Origin: Bradyrhizobium oligotrophicum S58
Lineage (GTDB): Bacteria > Pseudomonadota > Alphaproteobacteria > Rhizobiales > Xanthobacteraceae
Direction: 5' to 3'
Assembly: GCF_000344805.1 (NCBI RefSeq)
Contig: NC_020453.1
Coordinates: 5,489,001-5,553,000 of the forward strand
Length of the DNA: 64,000 bases
The position numbers and the translations under genes were made by a program. Within the stretch, counting starts at the first letter, position 1; each line of letters begins with the position of its first letter. The notes beneath the pieces were generated by a model. The model was not told the DNA's origin and ran no database searches. It was given only the letters and a program-made list of their open reading frames with translations. Positions 45,012 through 53,509 of this stretch are shown here, in pieces.

Positions 45012-45095
45012 GAAGACAAGTCGCGACGACTGACTAGACGAGCGTTTCTTAGAACCAGCGATAGTTTCCGGGTTGAGCTTTCGCCGTCCCCACTG

Positions 45096-45199
45096 CTGTC
45101 CTGCTCCGCGAAGGCGGAGCATCCAGTACTCCGCGGCGGAAGATTATGAACCGAGACGTCACGGCGTACTGGATCGTCCGCCTTCGCGGACGATGACAG
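45096..45199. repeat. Intergenic palindromic repeat
   Basis: Arms 45096-45133 and 45162-45199 match at 32 of 38 inverted positions (CCGCGAAGGCGGA.../...TCCGCCTTCGCGG). It shares the GCGTACTGGATC motif with the array at 24221, so it belongs to the same repeat family. Confidence 0.7.
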
Positions 45200-45276
45200 C
45201 CGGGTCTACATGATCAATGTGCCAGGACTTTGGAAACGGTCGTCTAGATCAAGCGGGCGGCCATTTGATCGGGCAG

Positions 45277-45441
45277 CTATTTGATGGAGGTGTTGATCGA
45301 GGTGAACTTGCTGCTCAGCGTCGAGCCGACGCCGTTCACCGCCGCCAGGATCACGATGCTCAGCCCACCGGCAATGATCGCGTATTCGATCGAGGTCGCG
45401 CCAGCCTGATTCTTCAGGAAGCTCGCAATCAACTGCCGCAT
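45277..45441 (-). CDS. Flp-type pilin subunit, orphan
   Basis: 54 residues, too short for most gene callers. It starts MRQLIASFLKNQAGATSIEY: a short basic leader, then the prepilin-peptidase motif with Gly followed by the Glu at +5 and Tyr, and a hydrophobic helix (AIIAGGLSIVILAAVNGVGS). This is the Flp/Fap type IVb pilin family assembled by Tad machinery. No tad or cpa gene is near, so its assembly system must be elsewhere. TGGCAGATGC before the ATG offers only a weak ribosome site. Confidence 0.85.
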   Translation of the reverse strand: MRQLIASFLKNQAGATSIEYAIIAGGLSIVILAAVNGVGSTLSSKFTSINTSIK

Positions 45442-45791
45442 CTGCCACTCCGGTCGGGCTCGATCATCTGACGCGCCGGAACGGCACGCGCAAAGGCCGG
45501 GACGGACGCCCCAGCGGAACCCTCGATTATCGGCTTGAACAATCGGTTAACCCGATCAGGTAGCCCCCGAGCTCGGATTCCGATGCCGGGGATCATTTCG
45601 CGCGCCCCCTCCTGCTCACCGGCCGCGGCCGAAAGGGATCGCAATCCCATGAATCTGTTCCGTTTTATTTTTATCGAGGATCCCGATCGGCGGGTGCGGA
45701 CGGGTCCGCCCGTTCGGAATTCTCCGCTGACATATTCAGAAAAAATTCGGCTTATCCGGCAGATGGCGCGTCATGATCTGGGTCAACGGTC
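45442..45791. other. Region between pilin gene and phosphorylase gene
   Basis: 350 bp containing the divergent promoters of the pilin and phosphorylase genes. A 53-codon frame from 45649 overlapping the phosphorylase start is not convincing. No repeat seen. Confidence 0.4.
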
Positions 45792-47360
45792 ATGGCGGCG
45801 ACCGACATAATGTCTATCCTGGCCACCATGACCACAGCAGACACCGCCCGCCCCCAGCTCAAGATCCGCAGCGTCGCGCTCGACACCGGCCGCGAGAACG
45901 TTGTCGTCATTTCGCGACGCTCGCGGGCGCTGCGGCCCGAGGTCTTCAGCGGGTTCAGCCGGGTCGAGCTGCGTTGCAATTCGCGGACGCTGCTCGCCAC
46001 CCTGCTGATCACCGACGACGACGCCCTCGTCGGCCCCGACGAGATCGGCCTGTCGGAGCCGGCGCTGCGCCGCTTCGCCGAGCCGGCCGGTACGCTCGCG
46101 ACGGTGTCGCCCGCGGCCCCGCCCGACAGCCTCGAGGCGGTCCGCGCCAAGATCCGCGGCGAGACCTTGAGCGACCAGGCCATCGCGGCCGTGATCGACG
46201 ATCTCGCCCACTACCGCTATTCCGACATGGAGATCGCGGCCTTCCTGATCGGCTCGGCGAGCTTCATGACCTCGGGCGAGTTGCTGGCGCTGACGCGCGC
46301 GATGGCGAATGCCGGCACTCAGTTGAAATGGCCCGAGCCCGTCGTGGTCGACAAGCACTGCATCGGCGGCATTCCGGGCAACCGCACCTCGATGGTGGTG
46401 GTGCCGATCGTCGCCGCCCATGGCCTGACCATCCCCAAGACCTCCTCGCGCGCGATCACCTCGCCGGCCGGCACCGCCGATACGATGGAAGTGCTGGCGC
46501 GGGTCAATGTCGGCGCCGAGGAGATGAAATCGATCGTCGCCGCCTGCAATGGCTGCGTGATCTGGGGCGGCCACGTCAACCTGTCGCCGGCCGACGACGT
46601 CCTGATCTCGGTCGAACGCCCGCTCAGCCTCGACACCCGCGAGCAGATGGTCGCCTCGATCCTGTCGAAGAAGCTCGCCGCCGGCTCGACGCATCTCCTG
46701 CTCGATCTGCCGGTCGGCCCGACCGCCAAGCTCACCAGCGGCGCCGAGGCGATGCGGCTGCGAAAACTGTTCGAATTCGTCGGCGACCGGTTCGGACTCA
46801 AGGTCGAGGTGATCACGACCGATGGCCGCCAGCCGATCGGCAACGGCATCGGCCCGGTGCTGGAAGCGCGCGACGTGATGGCGGTGCTGGGCAATGAGCC
46901 ATCAGCCCCGGCCGATCTGCGCGAGAAGTCGCTGCGGCTTGCGGCGCATCTGCTGGAATATGATCCGAAGCTGCGCGGCGGCGCCGGCTATCATAGGGCA
47001 CGCGAGCTGCTCGACAGTGGTGCGGCGCTGAAGCAGATGCTGAAGATCATCGACGCGCAGGGGCCGTCGGAGTGCCGCAGCGAGCTCGGCGATCTCGCCT
47101 TCGACGTCCGGGCTGAGCGCGACGGCGTCGTCTCCGCGATCGACTGCCTGCGGCTGAACAGGCTGGCGCGCACCGCCGGCGCCCCTGTAAACAAGGGCGC
47201 CGGCATCAGGCTGTTCAAGAAGATCGGCGATCGCGTCGACCAGGGTGAGCCGCTTTATCGCGTGTTCACCTGCGACCCGTCGGAGCATGATCTGGCCGCG
47301 GCGGCAGCCGGCGCCAACCACGGTTATGCCTTCGCTGACGGGGCGAACGGTCGCCCCTGA
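45792..47360 (+). CDS. Thymidine phosphorylase family protein, AMP-phosphorylase-like
   Basis: 522 residues. The phosphorylase core is complete: [40 protein letters not shown] and the C-terminal alpha-beta domain. Unlike the E. coli DeoA type (440 residues), it has an extra N-terminal domain of about 90 residues and the GGx[12 protein letters not shown] motifs found in archaeal AMP phosphorylases. The reaction is therefore phosphorolysis of a nucleoside or a nucleoside monophosphate, releasing base and a sugar phosphate. ATGs at 45792, 45810 and 45828 are all possible starts. It is followed 45 bp later by a beta-CASP RNase gene. Confidence 0.9.
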   Translation: MAATDIMSILATMTTADTARPQLKIRSVALDTGRENVVVISRRSRALRPEVFSGFSRVELRCNSRTLLATLLITDDDALVGPDEIGLSEPALRRFAEPAGTLATVSPAAPPDSLEAVRAKIRGETLSDQAIAAVIDDLAHYRYSDMEIAAFLIGSASFMTSGELLALTRAMANAGTQLKWPEPVVVDKHCIGGIPGNRTSMVVVPIVAAHGLTIPKTSSRAITSPAGTADTMEVLARVNVGAEEMKSIVAACNGCVIWGGHVNLSPADDVLISVERPLSLDTREQMVASILSKKLAAGSTHLLLDLPVGPTAKLTSGAEAMRLRKLFEFVGDRFGLKVEVITTDGRQPIGNGIGPVLEARDVMAVLGNEPSAPADLREKSLRLAAHLLEYDPKLRGGAGYHRARELLDSGAALKQMLKIIDAQGPSECRSELGDLAFDVRAERDGVVSAIDCLRLNRLARTAGAPVNKGAGIRLFKKIGDRVDQGEPLYRVFTCDPSEHDLAAAAAGANHGYAFADGANGRP

Positions 47361-47405
47361 TGAGCCGCCATTGAACATGATCCATCGTCTTTGGGAGACC
47401 ACCGC

Positions 47406-48998
47406 ATGAGTGTGACCGTTCGCTTCTGCGGTGCCGCGCATACCGTAACCGGGTCCTGCTATCTGGTCCGCACCGGCAAGAGCCAGATCCTGATCGACTG
47501 CGGCCTGTTCCAGGGGCAGAAGACGCTGAAGGAGCTCAACTACGGCGACTTTCCGTTCCGTCCCGCCGACATCGATGCGGTGCTGCTGACGCACGCCCAT
47601 ATCGATCATAGCGGCCTGTTGCCCAAGCTGGTGCGCCTGGGCTTCGACGGCAAGATCTTCGCCACGCGCGGCACCATCGATCTGTGCTCGTGGATGCTGC
47701 CCGATGCCGGCAATATCCAGGAGCAGGAGGTGCTGGCGCTGAACCGCCGCAACATCGCGCGCGGCCGCGGCGAGGTCAGCCCGATCTATACCCAGGCCGA
47801 CGCGATCGCCGCGCTGCAATACTTTCAAGCCGTCGCCTACGAGACCTGGACCGACATCATTCCCGGCGTTCGCGCCCGCTACTGGAATGCCGGGCATCTG
47901 TTGGGCTCGGCCTCGATCGAGATCGAGTTCGAGGGCCAAGGCGCCGATGGCGCGCCGCTGCGGCTGTTGGCCTCGGGCGATGTCGGGCCGGACGCCAAGC
48001 TGCTGCAGCCCGATCCGACAGCGCCCGAAGGATTCGACTACGTCATCTCGGAAGCGACCTATGGCGACCGCATCCGCGAGCCGACCACGCCGGAGCTGCG
48101 CAGAAATCGTCTGGCCGGCGAGGTGCGCGATGCGGCTTCCGCAAAAGGCGCGCTGCTGATCCCGGCCTTCGCGGTCGAGCGGACGCAGGAGCTGATCGTC
48201 GATCTCGTCGGCCTGATGGAGCGCGGCGAGATTCCGGCCGCGCCGATCTTCCTGGACTCGCCGCTCGCGATCCACGCCACCGAGGTGTTTCGTGCGCACA
48301 CCGAGAGCCTCGACGGCGGCAGCGATGTCGGCCGCCTGTTGTCGTCGCCGCATCTGCGATTCACCGAGACGGTCGACGAAAGCAAGGCGATCGCCAAGCT
48401 GACCGGCTTCCACATCATCATCGCCGCCAGCGGCATGTGCGACGCCGGCCGCATCCGGCACCATCTGAAGCGCTGGCTGTGGAATAACCGTGCCACCGTG
48501 CTGCTGGTCGGCTATCAGGCCAACGGCACGCTCGGCCGCTTCCTGCAGGACGGCGTCAAGGCGGTGCGGATCCAGGGCGAGGAGATCAAGGTCGCCGCGC
48601 GCATCCGCATGATCGACGACTATTCCGGCCATGCCGACGGCGCCGAGATCGCGCGCTGGATCGCGGCCCGCCGCCCGATTACGCGCGGCCTGTTCCTGTC
48701 CCACGGCGAGGAGGCCGCGATCGCGGCGCTGGCTGAGCGCGTCGCCGAGCGCATCGTGCCGGGTGCGAAGGTGTTCTCGCCCCTGCTCGACGACGTCTAC
48801 GAGCTCACGAGCGCCGTGCCGACACCGCTCGACGTCGCTCGCCGGCGGCGGCTGGCGCCGGAGGCCGTGACCCGGCTCGACTGGCACAACGACATGTCAG
48901 GCCTGCTGCTCGATATCCATGAGCGCATCGAGCAGGCGGCCGACGACCGCGCCCGCGGCGTCATCATCCGTCGTCTGCGCCGGGCGCTCGAGCCGTGA
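47406..48998 (+). CDS. Metallo-beta-lactamase/beta-CASP ribonuclease
   Basis: 530 residues. Zn-binding motifs: LTHAHIDHSG (HxHxDH), NAGHLLGSA and SGDVG; beta-CASP motifs PAFAVERTQE (A), IIAASGMCDAGRI (B) and DDYSGHADGAE with the last His (C). The order and length match the CPSF73/YSH1-like RNA exonuclease group. It is expected to hydrolyse RNA in the cytoplasm. Start at ATG 47406 with GGGAG upstream. Downstream of the AMP-phosphorylase-like gene in the same direction, suggesting a joint role in RNA breakdown and nucleotide salvage. Confidence 0.92.
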   Translation: MSVTVRFCGAAHTVTGSCYLVRTGKSQILIDCGLFQGQKTLKELNYGDFPFRPADIDAVLLTHAHIDHSGLLPKLVRLGFDGKIFATRGTIDLCSWMLPDAGNIQEQEVLALNRRNIARGRGEVSPIYTQADAIAALQYFQAVAYETWTDIIPGVRARYWNAGHLLGSASIEIEFEGQGADGAPLRLLASGDVGPDAKLLQPDPTAPEGFDYVISEATYGDRIREPTTPELRRNRLAGEVRDAASAKGALLIPAFAVERTQELIVDLVGLMERGEIPAAPIFLDSPLAIHATEVFRAHTESLDGGSDVGRLLSSPHLRFTETVDESKAIAKLTGFHIIIAASGMCDAGRIRHHLKRWLWNNRATVLLVGYQANGTLGRFLQDGVKAVRIQGEEIKVAARIRMIDDYSGHADGAEIARWIAARRPITRGLFLSHGEEAAIAALAERVAERIVPGAKVFSPLLDDVYELTSAVPTPLDVARRRRLAPEAVTRLDWHNDMSGLLLDIHERIEQAADDRARGVIIRRLRRALEP

Positions 48999-49253
48999 GT
49001 TTGTTCCCGATGCCTCGGTCGTCGAACGGTCACACTTTGATCGCAACCTCGACTGGTCCGATCATCGACCAGGAAGCGACCGAGGCCTGAGGAGCGAAGC
49101 TGCCGGAAATCCATCTTGGCTTGTGCATAGCCAATGGCACAACGCGCAGACGGCTGGCCTCCCAGGGTGGTTCTGCTACGCTCAAGGCGTGGTTCACGGT
49201 GACGGATCGATCCGGGGTGAACCCGGCGCAGGTGGGGAAACGGGGGCTCTCAC

Positions 49254-51377
49254 ATGCATCAACCATCGAAATGGTGGGCGGGGCTGATTGCTGTTGCGGT
49301 GCTCTGGCTCGCGGCAATGGTCTTCAAGACAGCAAGTGTGGAAGACGATATTGCGCCGCGGGCGCGGGCCGCCGTCGCGGCGTCTGCGCCCACGACCGCC
49401 GCGGCACTGAAAGTCTCGGTTGCGGGTCGCGACGTTCGTATCGAGGGACCGGAGTTCAGCCCTGATCAGCCGGACCGGCTGAAAGACGCGGCGACCGTGG
49501 AGGGCGTCCGGCTCGTCGATGGCCGTTACGACAAGCTCCCGACACCGAAGCCCTATGCCTTCCGCGCTGCGCGCAACGGCTCGCAGCTGGTGCTCGAAGG
49601 CGGCGTGCCGACACCTGCGGTCCGCAATGCCATCGTCAATGCTGCCCGCTCCGCGTCTGCCAGCGAGGTCGTCGATCGGCTCGGCTATGCCTTGGGGGCG
49701 CCGGCCGAATTCGCGGCCATCGCGAATCATGGTGTGGCGCAGGCCGGAAAGCTCAATGGCGGCACGTTCTCGCTTGCGGACAAGGCCTATTCGATCGCCG
49801 GCACGGCGGCCTCGTCCGACATCTATGAGGCGACCATCGCCGCGACGCAGCAGCTGCCGGGCGGCGCCCTGCTCACCAATGTGGCCATCCTGCCACCGGA
49901 GGCGAAGCCGTTCATCTGGAGCGCGGTGCGCGAGGGCAACACGGTGGTGATGTCCGGCGTCGTCCCGACCGACGACATCCGGCGCGGGCTCGAAGCCGCC
50001 GCGGCCAAGGCCTGGCCGGGCACGTCCGTGATGCACCACATGCAGATTGCGCGCGGCGCTCCCGCGGGTGATTTCGATGCCTATACGAGCTACGCGCTGA
50101 CCGAACTGGGACGGCTCGGCACCGGGCGCGTCGTCATCTCGGACGCCACCTACGCGATCTCAGGCGAAGCGCCTTCCAGCGCGGCGTATGACGAGGCGAT
50201 CGCAGGTGTCGGCAATCTGCCGGCCGGGCTGACCCTGGCGAAGGCCGAGATCGTGCCGCCCGAAGTCAAGCCGTATCGCTGGTCGGCGGAGTTCGACGGC
50301 ACCCACCTCAGCCTGGCGGGTCTCGCCCCCAGCACGGCCGTGCGCGAGGCGATCCTCGGCTCGGCGAACGGACAGTTCGACGGCAAACCCATCAAGAACC
50401 AGATCGGCATCGCGCGCGGCGCTCCCGACGGCGACGTGGCGAAGGCCGGCGGGAGCCTGCTGCAGCAACTCGCCAGGCTCTCGCAGGGCAGCGCCGCGAT
50501 CAACGAGACCCAGGTCTCGATCAGCGGCGCCGGGCTTGCCAACGTCACCGCCGCGTCCGTGCGCGAGCAGCTGGCCAGCACCCTGCCCGCGCCATTTGCG
50601 ATCGCATCGGTCGACGTCCGCGACGGCCCGGTCTCGCCCTACGCATTCGGGCTGCAGAAGCAGGACGGCCGCGTCCGGCTGAGCGGCTACGTGCCGGACG
50701 AGGCCGCGCGGCGCGATCTCGTCGGCGCCGCCACGTCGAGCTTCGTCACCGAGACGGTCGAGGACGGCCTGAAGATCGCCGACGGCGCGCCGAAGGATTT
50801 CGTCACGTCGCTGAAGGCCACCTTCCCGGCATTGGCCCGGCTGTGGTCGACCACGCTGGCGGCGAAGGACGCCTCGATCACCATCGAGGGCGATGCGATC
50901 TACGACAAGTCGGCCGAGCAGGTCCGCAAGGAGCTCGCCGACGCGACCGCCGGCGGTGAGGTCAAGCTCGCCGACATCAAGATCGGGCTCAAGCCGGAGA
51001 GCCCGCCGCTTCCGGTCGACGCGTGCCAGCCGGCCTTCAACGGCCTGCTCGAGAAAGGCCGTATCCGCTTCAACACCGGAAGCGCCGATCTCAGCCGCGA
51101 GTCGCTGGCGCTGCTCGATCATCTGGTCGACATCGCACAGCGCTGCAAGGAGGCCGAGATTTCGATCGAGGGCCACACCGACAGCGTCGGCGAACCGGAG
51201 GACAACATGGAGCTGTCCAAGCGGCGCGCGGCGGCGGTGGTCGGCTATATCGGCGATGCCGGCATCGACACGTCACGCATGACCTCGGAAGGCTATGGCG
51301 AGACCAAGCCGGTCGCCTCCAACGATACGCCAGAGGGCCGTGCGCAGAACCGGCGCATCGAATTCGTCGTCAAGTGA
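49254..51377 (+). CDS. OmpA-family envelope protein with four ~120-residue internal repeats
   Basis: 707 residues. One N-terminal membrane helix (WWAGLIAVAVLWLAAMVF), then four tandem repeats of about 120 residues beginning at about 99, 219, 339 and 461. Each opens with a K/S-P-Y/F..W/F.A...G..V.L.G.VP....R pattern (e.g. KPYRWSAEFDGTHLSLAGLA), of BON-like type. The C-terminus (about 590-707) is an OmpA peptidoglycan-binding domain (FNTGSADLSRESLALLDHL, EGHTDSVGEPEDNMELSKRR). It likely links inner membrane to cell wall. 12 bp before the next gene, almost certainly cotranscribed. Confidence 0.88.
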   Translation: MHQPSKWWAGLIAVAVLWLAAMVFKTASVEDDIAPRARAAVAASAPTTAAALKVSVAGRDVRIEGPEFSPDQPDRLKDAATVEGVRLVDGRYDKLPTPKPYAFRAARNGSQLVLEGGVPTPAVRNAIVNAARSASASEVVDRLGYALGAPAEFAAIANHGVAQAGKLNGGTFSLADKAYSIAGTAASSDIYEATIAATQQLPGGALLTNVAILPPEAKPFIWSAVREGNTVVMSGVVPTDDIRRGLEAAAAKAWPGTSVMHHMQIARGAPAGDFDAYTSYALTELGRLGTGRVVISDATYAISGEAPSSAAYDEAIAGVGNLPAGLTLAKAEIVPPEVKPYRWSAEFDGTHLSLAGLAPSTAVREAILGSANGQFDGKPIKNQIGIARGAPDGDVAKAGGSLLQQLARLSQGSAAINETQVSISGAGLANVTAASVREQLASTLPAPFAIASVDVRDGPVSPYAFGLQKQDGRVRLSGYVPDEAARRDLVGAATSSFVTETVEDGLKIADGAPKDFVTSLKATFPALARLWSTTLAAKDASITIEGDAIYDKSAEQVRKELADATAGGEVKLADIKIGLKPESPPLPVDACQPAFNGLLEKGRIRFNTGSADLSRESLALLDHLVDIAQRCKEAEISIEGHTDSVGEPEDNMELSKRRAAAVVGYIGDAGIDTSRMTSEGYGETKPVASNDTPEGRAQNRRIEFVVK

Positions 51378-51389
51378 GGCGCTGACATC

Positions 51390-53240
51390 ATGATGTACGA
51401 CCTTGCGACATTCTTTCTCTGGATCCTCCTTGCGCTGGTCATCGGCGGATTCGTCGGCTGGCGCACCTGGTCGGATGCGAAGCGACCGGACTGGCTGAGG
51501 AGCTGGCTGCTGCCGGCGACGCTGGCCTTCGCGATCGGCGTTCTCGTTGCGATGCTGAGCCTGTTGCCGGGACGCGCCGGGCTGTGGCTCGAGCTCGCGC
51601 TGCTGATGGTCGGTGCCTATGTGTTCGGCTGCCTGATCGGCGGACAGCTGAAGGATTTCTTCGGTCTCGATGCCGCGAGGGCGTCGGCGCCGGCAGCCCC
51701 TGCAAACAGTCTTGCCTTCGTCGCGCAGGCGGCCGGGGCGCGCCCCGTGATCGACAGCCCGCCACAATCGCCATCACCGGCTACGCAGGCGGCGGCCAGT
51801 GTTGAGGCCGATCGCGCCGCGGCTGAGACCGCGGCCAAGGCAGAGGCCGATCGTCTTGCGGCTGAGGCGGAAGCGGAGCGGCGTGCGGCCGAAGCCGCCG
51901 CGCAAGCCGAAGCCGAACGTCTCGCAGCCGAAGCCGCGGCAAAGGCCGAAGCCGACCGCCTCGCTGCGGAAGCGGCGGCGAAGGCCGAAGCCGAGCGTCT
52001 CGCCGCAGAAGCCGCCGCGAAGGCCGAAGCTGATCGCCTTGCGGCGGAAGCTGCGGCGAAAGCCGAGGCTGACCGCCTCGCTGCGGAAGCCGCAGCGAAA
52101 GCCGAAGCCGAACGTCTCGCTGCTGAAGCCGCCGCGAAGGCGGAAGCCGATCGCGTTGCCGCGGAAGCTGCGGCAAACGCAGAGGCCGAGCGCCTCGCCG
52201 CAGAGGCCGCGGCGAAGGCCGAAGCTGATCGCGTTGCCGCGGAAGCTGCAGCAAAAGCCGAATCCGAACGTCTCGCTGCTGAAGCTGCGGCCGAAGCCGA
52301 GCGCGCTGCCGCGGAAGCTGCGGCGAACGCAGAGGCCGAGCGCCTCGCCGCCGAAGCCGCAGCAAACGCCGAAGCCGAGCGCCTTGCCGCCGAAGCTGCA
52401 GCGAAAGCCGAGGCCGATCGCCTCGCTGCGGAGGCTGCAGCGAATGCCGAGGCTGATCGCCTGGCGGCCGAGGTTGCAGCGGTGGCCGCCGAGCAGACTT
52501 CGGAAACGACCGATGGCAGGCCGCCGGCCCTGCCCGCCCCCGATGGCGCCGCCGACGATCTCAAGCTCATCAAGGGCATCGGACCCAAGAACGAGCGTAT
52601 CCTCAACGACGTCGGCGTCCATCATTTCAGCCAGATCGCCGAGTGGACGCCGGCTCATGCAAGCTGGGTCGGCCATCACATGGCCTTCCCCGGCCGCATC
52701 GAGCGCGAGCATTGGATCGCCCAAGCGAAGCTGCTCGCGGCCGGTCTCGACACCGCGCATTCCAGCGCGGTGAAGTCGGGCGCGATCACGATCGACGAGC
52801 AGGCCGATGCGCCCTTGAGCGAGGATGAGGCCAACGCGCTGGTCGCGCAATTGCCGGAACTGATGCCGTCGGTCGAGAACGAAGCGGCACATGCCGGCAG
52901 CCGGCCGCTCGGGCTGGCTTCGCCGCGCGGCGGTCAGGCCGACGATCTCAAGCTGATCAAGGGCATCGGCAAGCAGAACGAGGCGCGGCTGCACGGCCTC
53001 GGCATCTGGCATTTCGATCAGATCGCGGCCTGGACCGCCGAGCACGCCAAATGGGTCGGCTCCTATCTCGCCTTTGCGGGTCGGATCGAGCGCGAACAAT
53101 GGGTCCCGCAAGCCAAGGAGCTCGCGAGCGGCGGAACGACCGAATTTGCGAAACGCGTCGAAGCTGGTCTGGTGAAGTCATCGCTCGACGACGGCTCGCG
53201 CGGCCAGGACAATGTCGAGGCCGTCGAACCGCGCGAATAG
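51390..53240 (+). CDS. Membrane protein with long Ala-rich helix and two H3TH-like domains
   Basis: 616 residues. Three membrane helices at about 5-24, 40-58 and 64-85; then about 230 residues (133-365) made of roughly 18 copies of a 13-residue unit AEA(E/D)RLAAEAAA(K/N), a TolA-like rigid helix; then two copies of the COG3743 H3TH domain starting at about 389 and 518 (DDLKLIKGIGPKNERIL, DDLKLIKGIGKQNEARL), each ending GRIERE.W..QAK. The same domain is found at the C-terminus of rhizobial NuoE, so DNA binding is not certain. The repeat region is coded by a 39-bp tandem repeat (51800-52480) prone to length change. Confidence 0.85.
   Translation: MMYDLATFFLWILLALVIGGFVGWRTWSDAKRPDWLRSWLLPATLAFAIGVLVAMLSLLPGRAGLWLELALLMVGAYVFGCLIGGQLKDFFGLDAARASAPAAPANSLAFVAQAAGARPVIDSPPQSPSPATQAAASVEADRAAAETAAKAEADRLAAEAEAERRAAEAAAQAEAERLAAEAAAKAEADRLAAEAAAKAEAERLAAEAAAKAEADRLAAEAAAKAEADRLAAEAAAKAEAERLAAEAAAKAEADRVAAEAAANAEAERLAAEAAAKAEADRVAAEAAAKAESERLAAEAAAEAERAAAEAAANAEAERLAAEAAANAEAERLAAEAAAKAEADRLAAEAAANAEADRLAAEVAAVAAEQTSETTDGRPPALPAPDGAADDLKLIKGIGPKNERILNDVGVHHFSQIAEWTPAHASWVGHHMAFPGRIEREHWIAQAKLLAAGLDTAHSSAVKSGAITIDEQADAPLSEDEANALVAQLPELMPSVENEAAHAGSRPLGLASPRGGQADDLKLIKGIGKQNEARLHGLGIWHFDQIAAWTAEHAKWVGSYLAFAGRIEREQWVPQAKELASGGTTEFAKRVEAGLVKSSLDDGSRGQDNVEAVEPRE
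51800..52480 (+). repeat. 39-bp coding tandem repeat
   Basis: About 18 imperfect copies of a 39-bp unit encoding AEA(E/D)RLAAEAAA(K/N). Copies differ mainly at third codon positions, so selection has kept the protein unit while the DNA has diverged. Confidence 0.85.
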
Positions 53241-53282
53241 CACGGCGGATCAGAGAAGTCCTAGCATGCTGCTAGATGCAGC

Positions 53283-53439
53283 GCCCTCTCCCCTTGCGGG
53301 AGAAGGCATCTCCGGACCATCCGCGCACGGGATTGGGTGAGGGGTATCCCTCCGCGGGTGAGGCGCGCGGAGACATACCCCTCACCCGACCGACATTGCC
53401 GCACTTTCGTGCATGCCCTCTCCCACAAGGGGAGAGGGC
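53283..53439. repeat. Large intergenic palindrome
   Basis: Perfect 14-bp outer arms GCCCTCTCCCCTTG (53283-53296) and CAAGGGGAGAGGGC (53426-53439), with inner GGGTGAGGGGTAT/ATACCCCTCACCC stems. Related to the element at 11893-12029. Fills the gap between two convergent genes. Confidence 0.75.
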
Positions 53440-53509
53440 ACAATCATGAGCACCACGCACATCTTCCGACGTTCAGGCACTGCCGCAATGGTTTCGATGT
53501 TTGCCAATG

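Noticed and set aside
45649..45810. 53-codon plus frame before the phosphorylase gene
   Set aside because: Overlaps the phosphorylase start by 19 bp, has an ordinary random composition and a poor ribosome site.
51617..52606. 329-codon minus-strand frame of Ala/Ser/Arg repeats
   Set aside because: It is antisense to the 39-bp coding repeat; the plus-strand frame has membrane helices and H3TH domains, so the minus frame is a by-product of the repeat.
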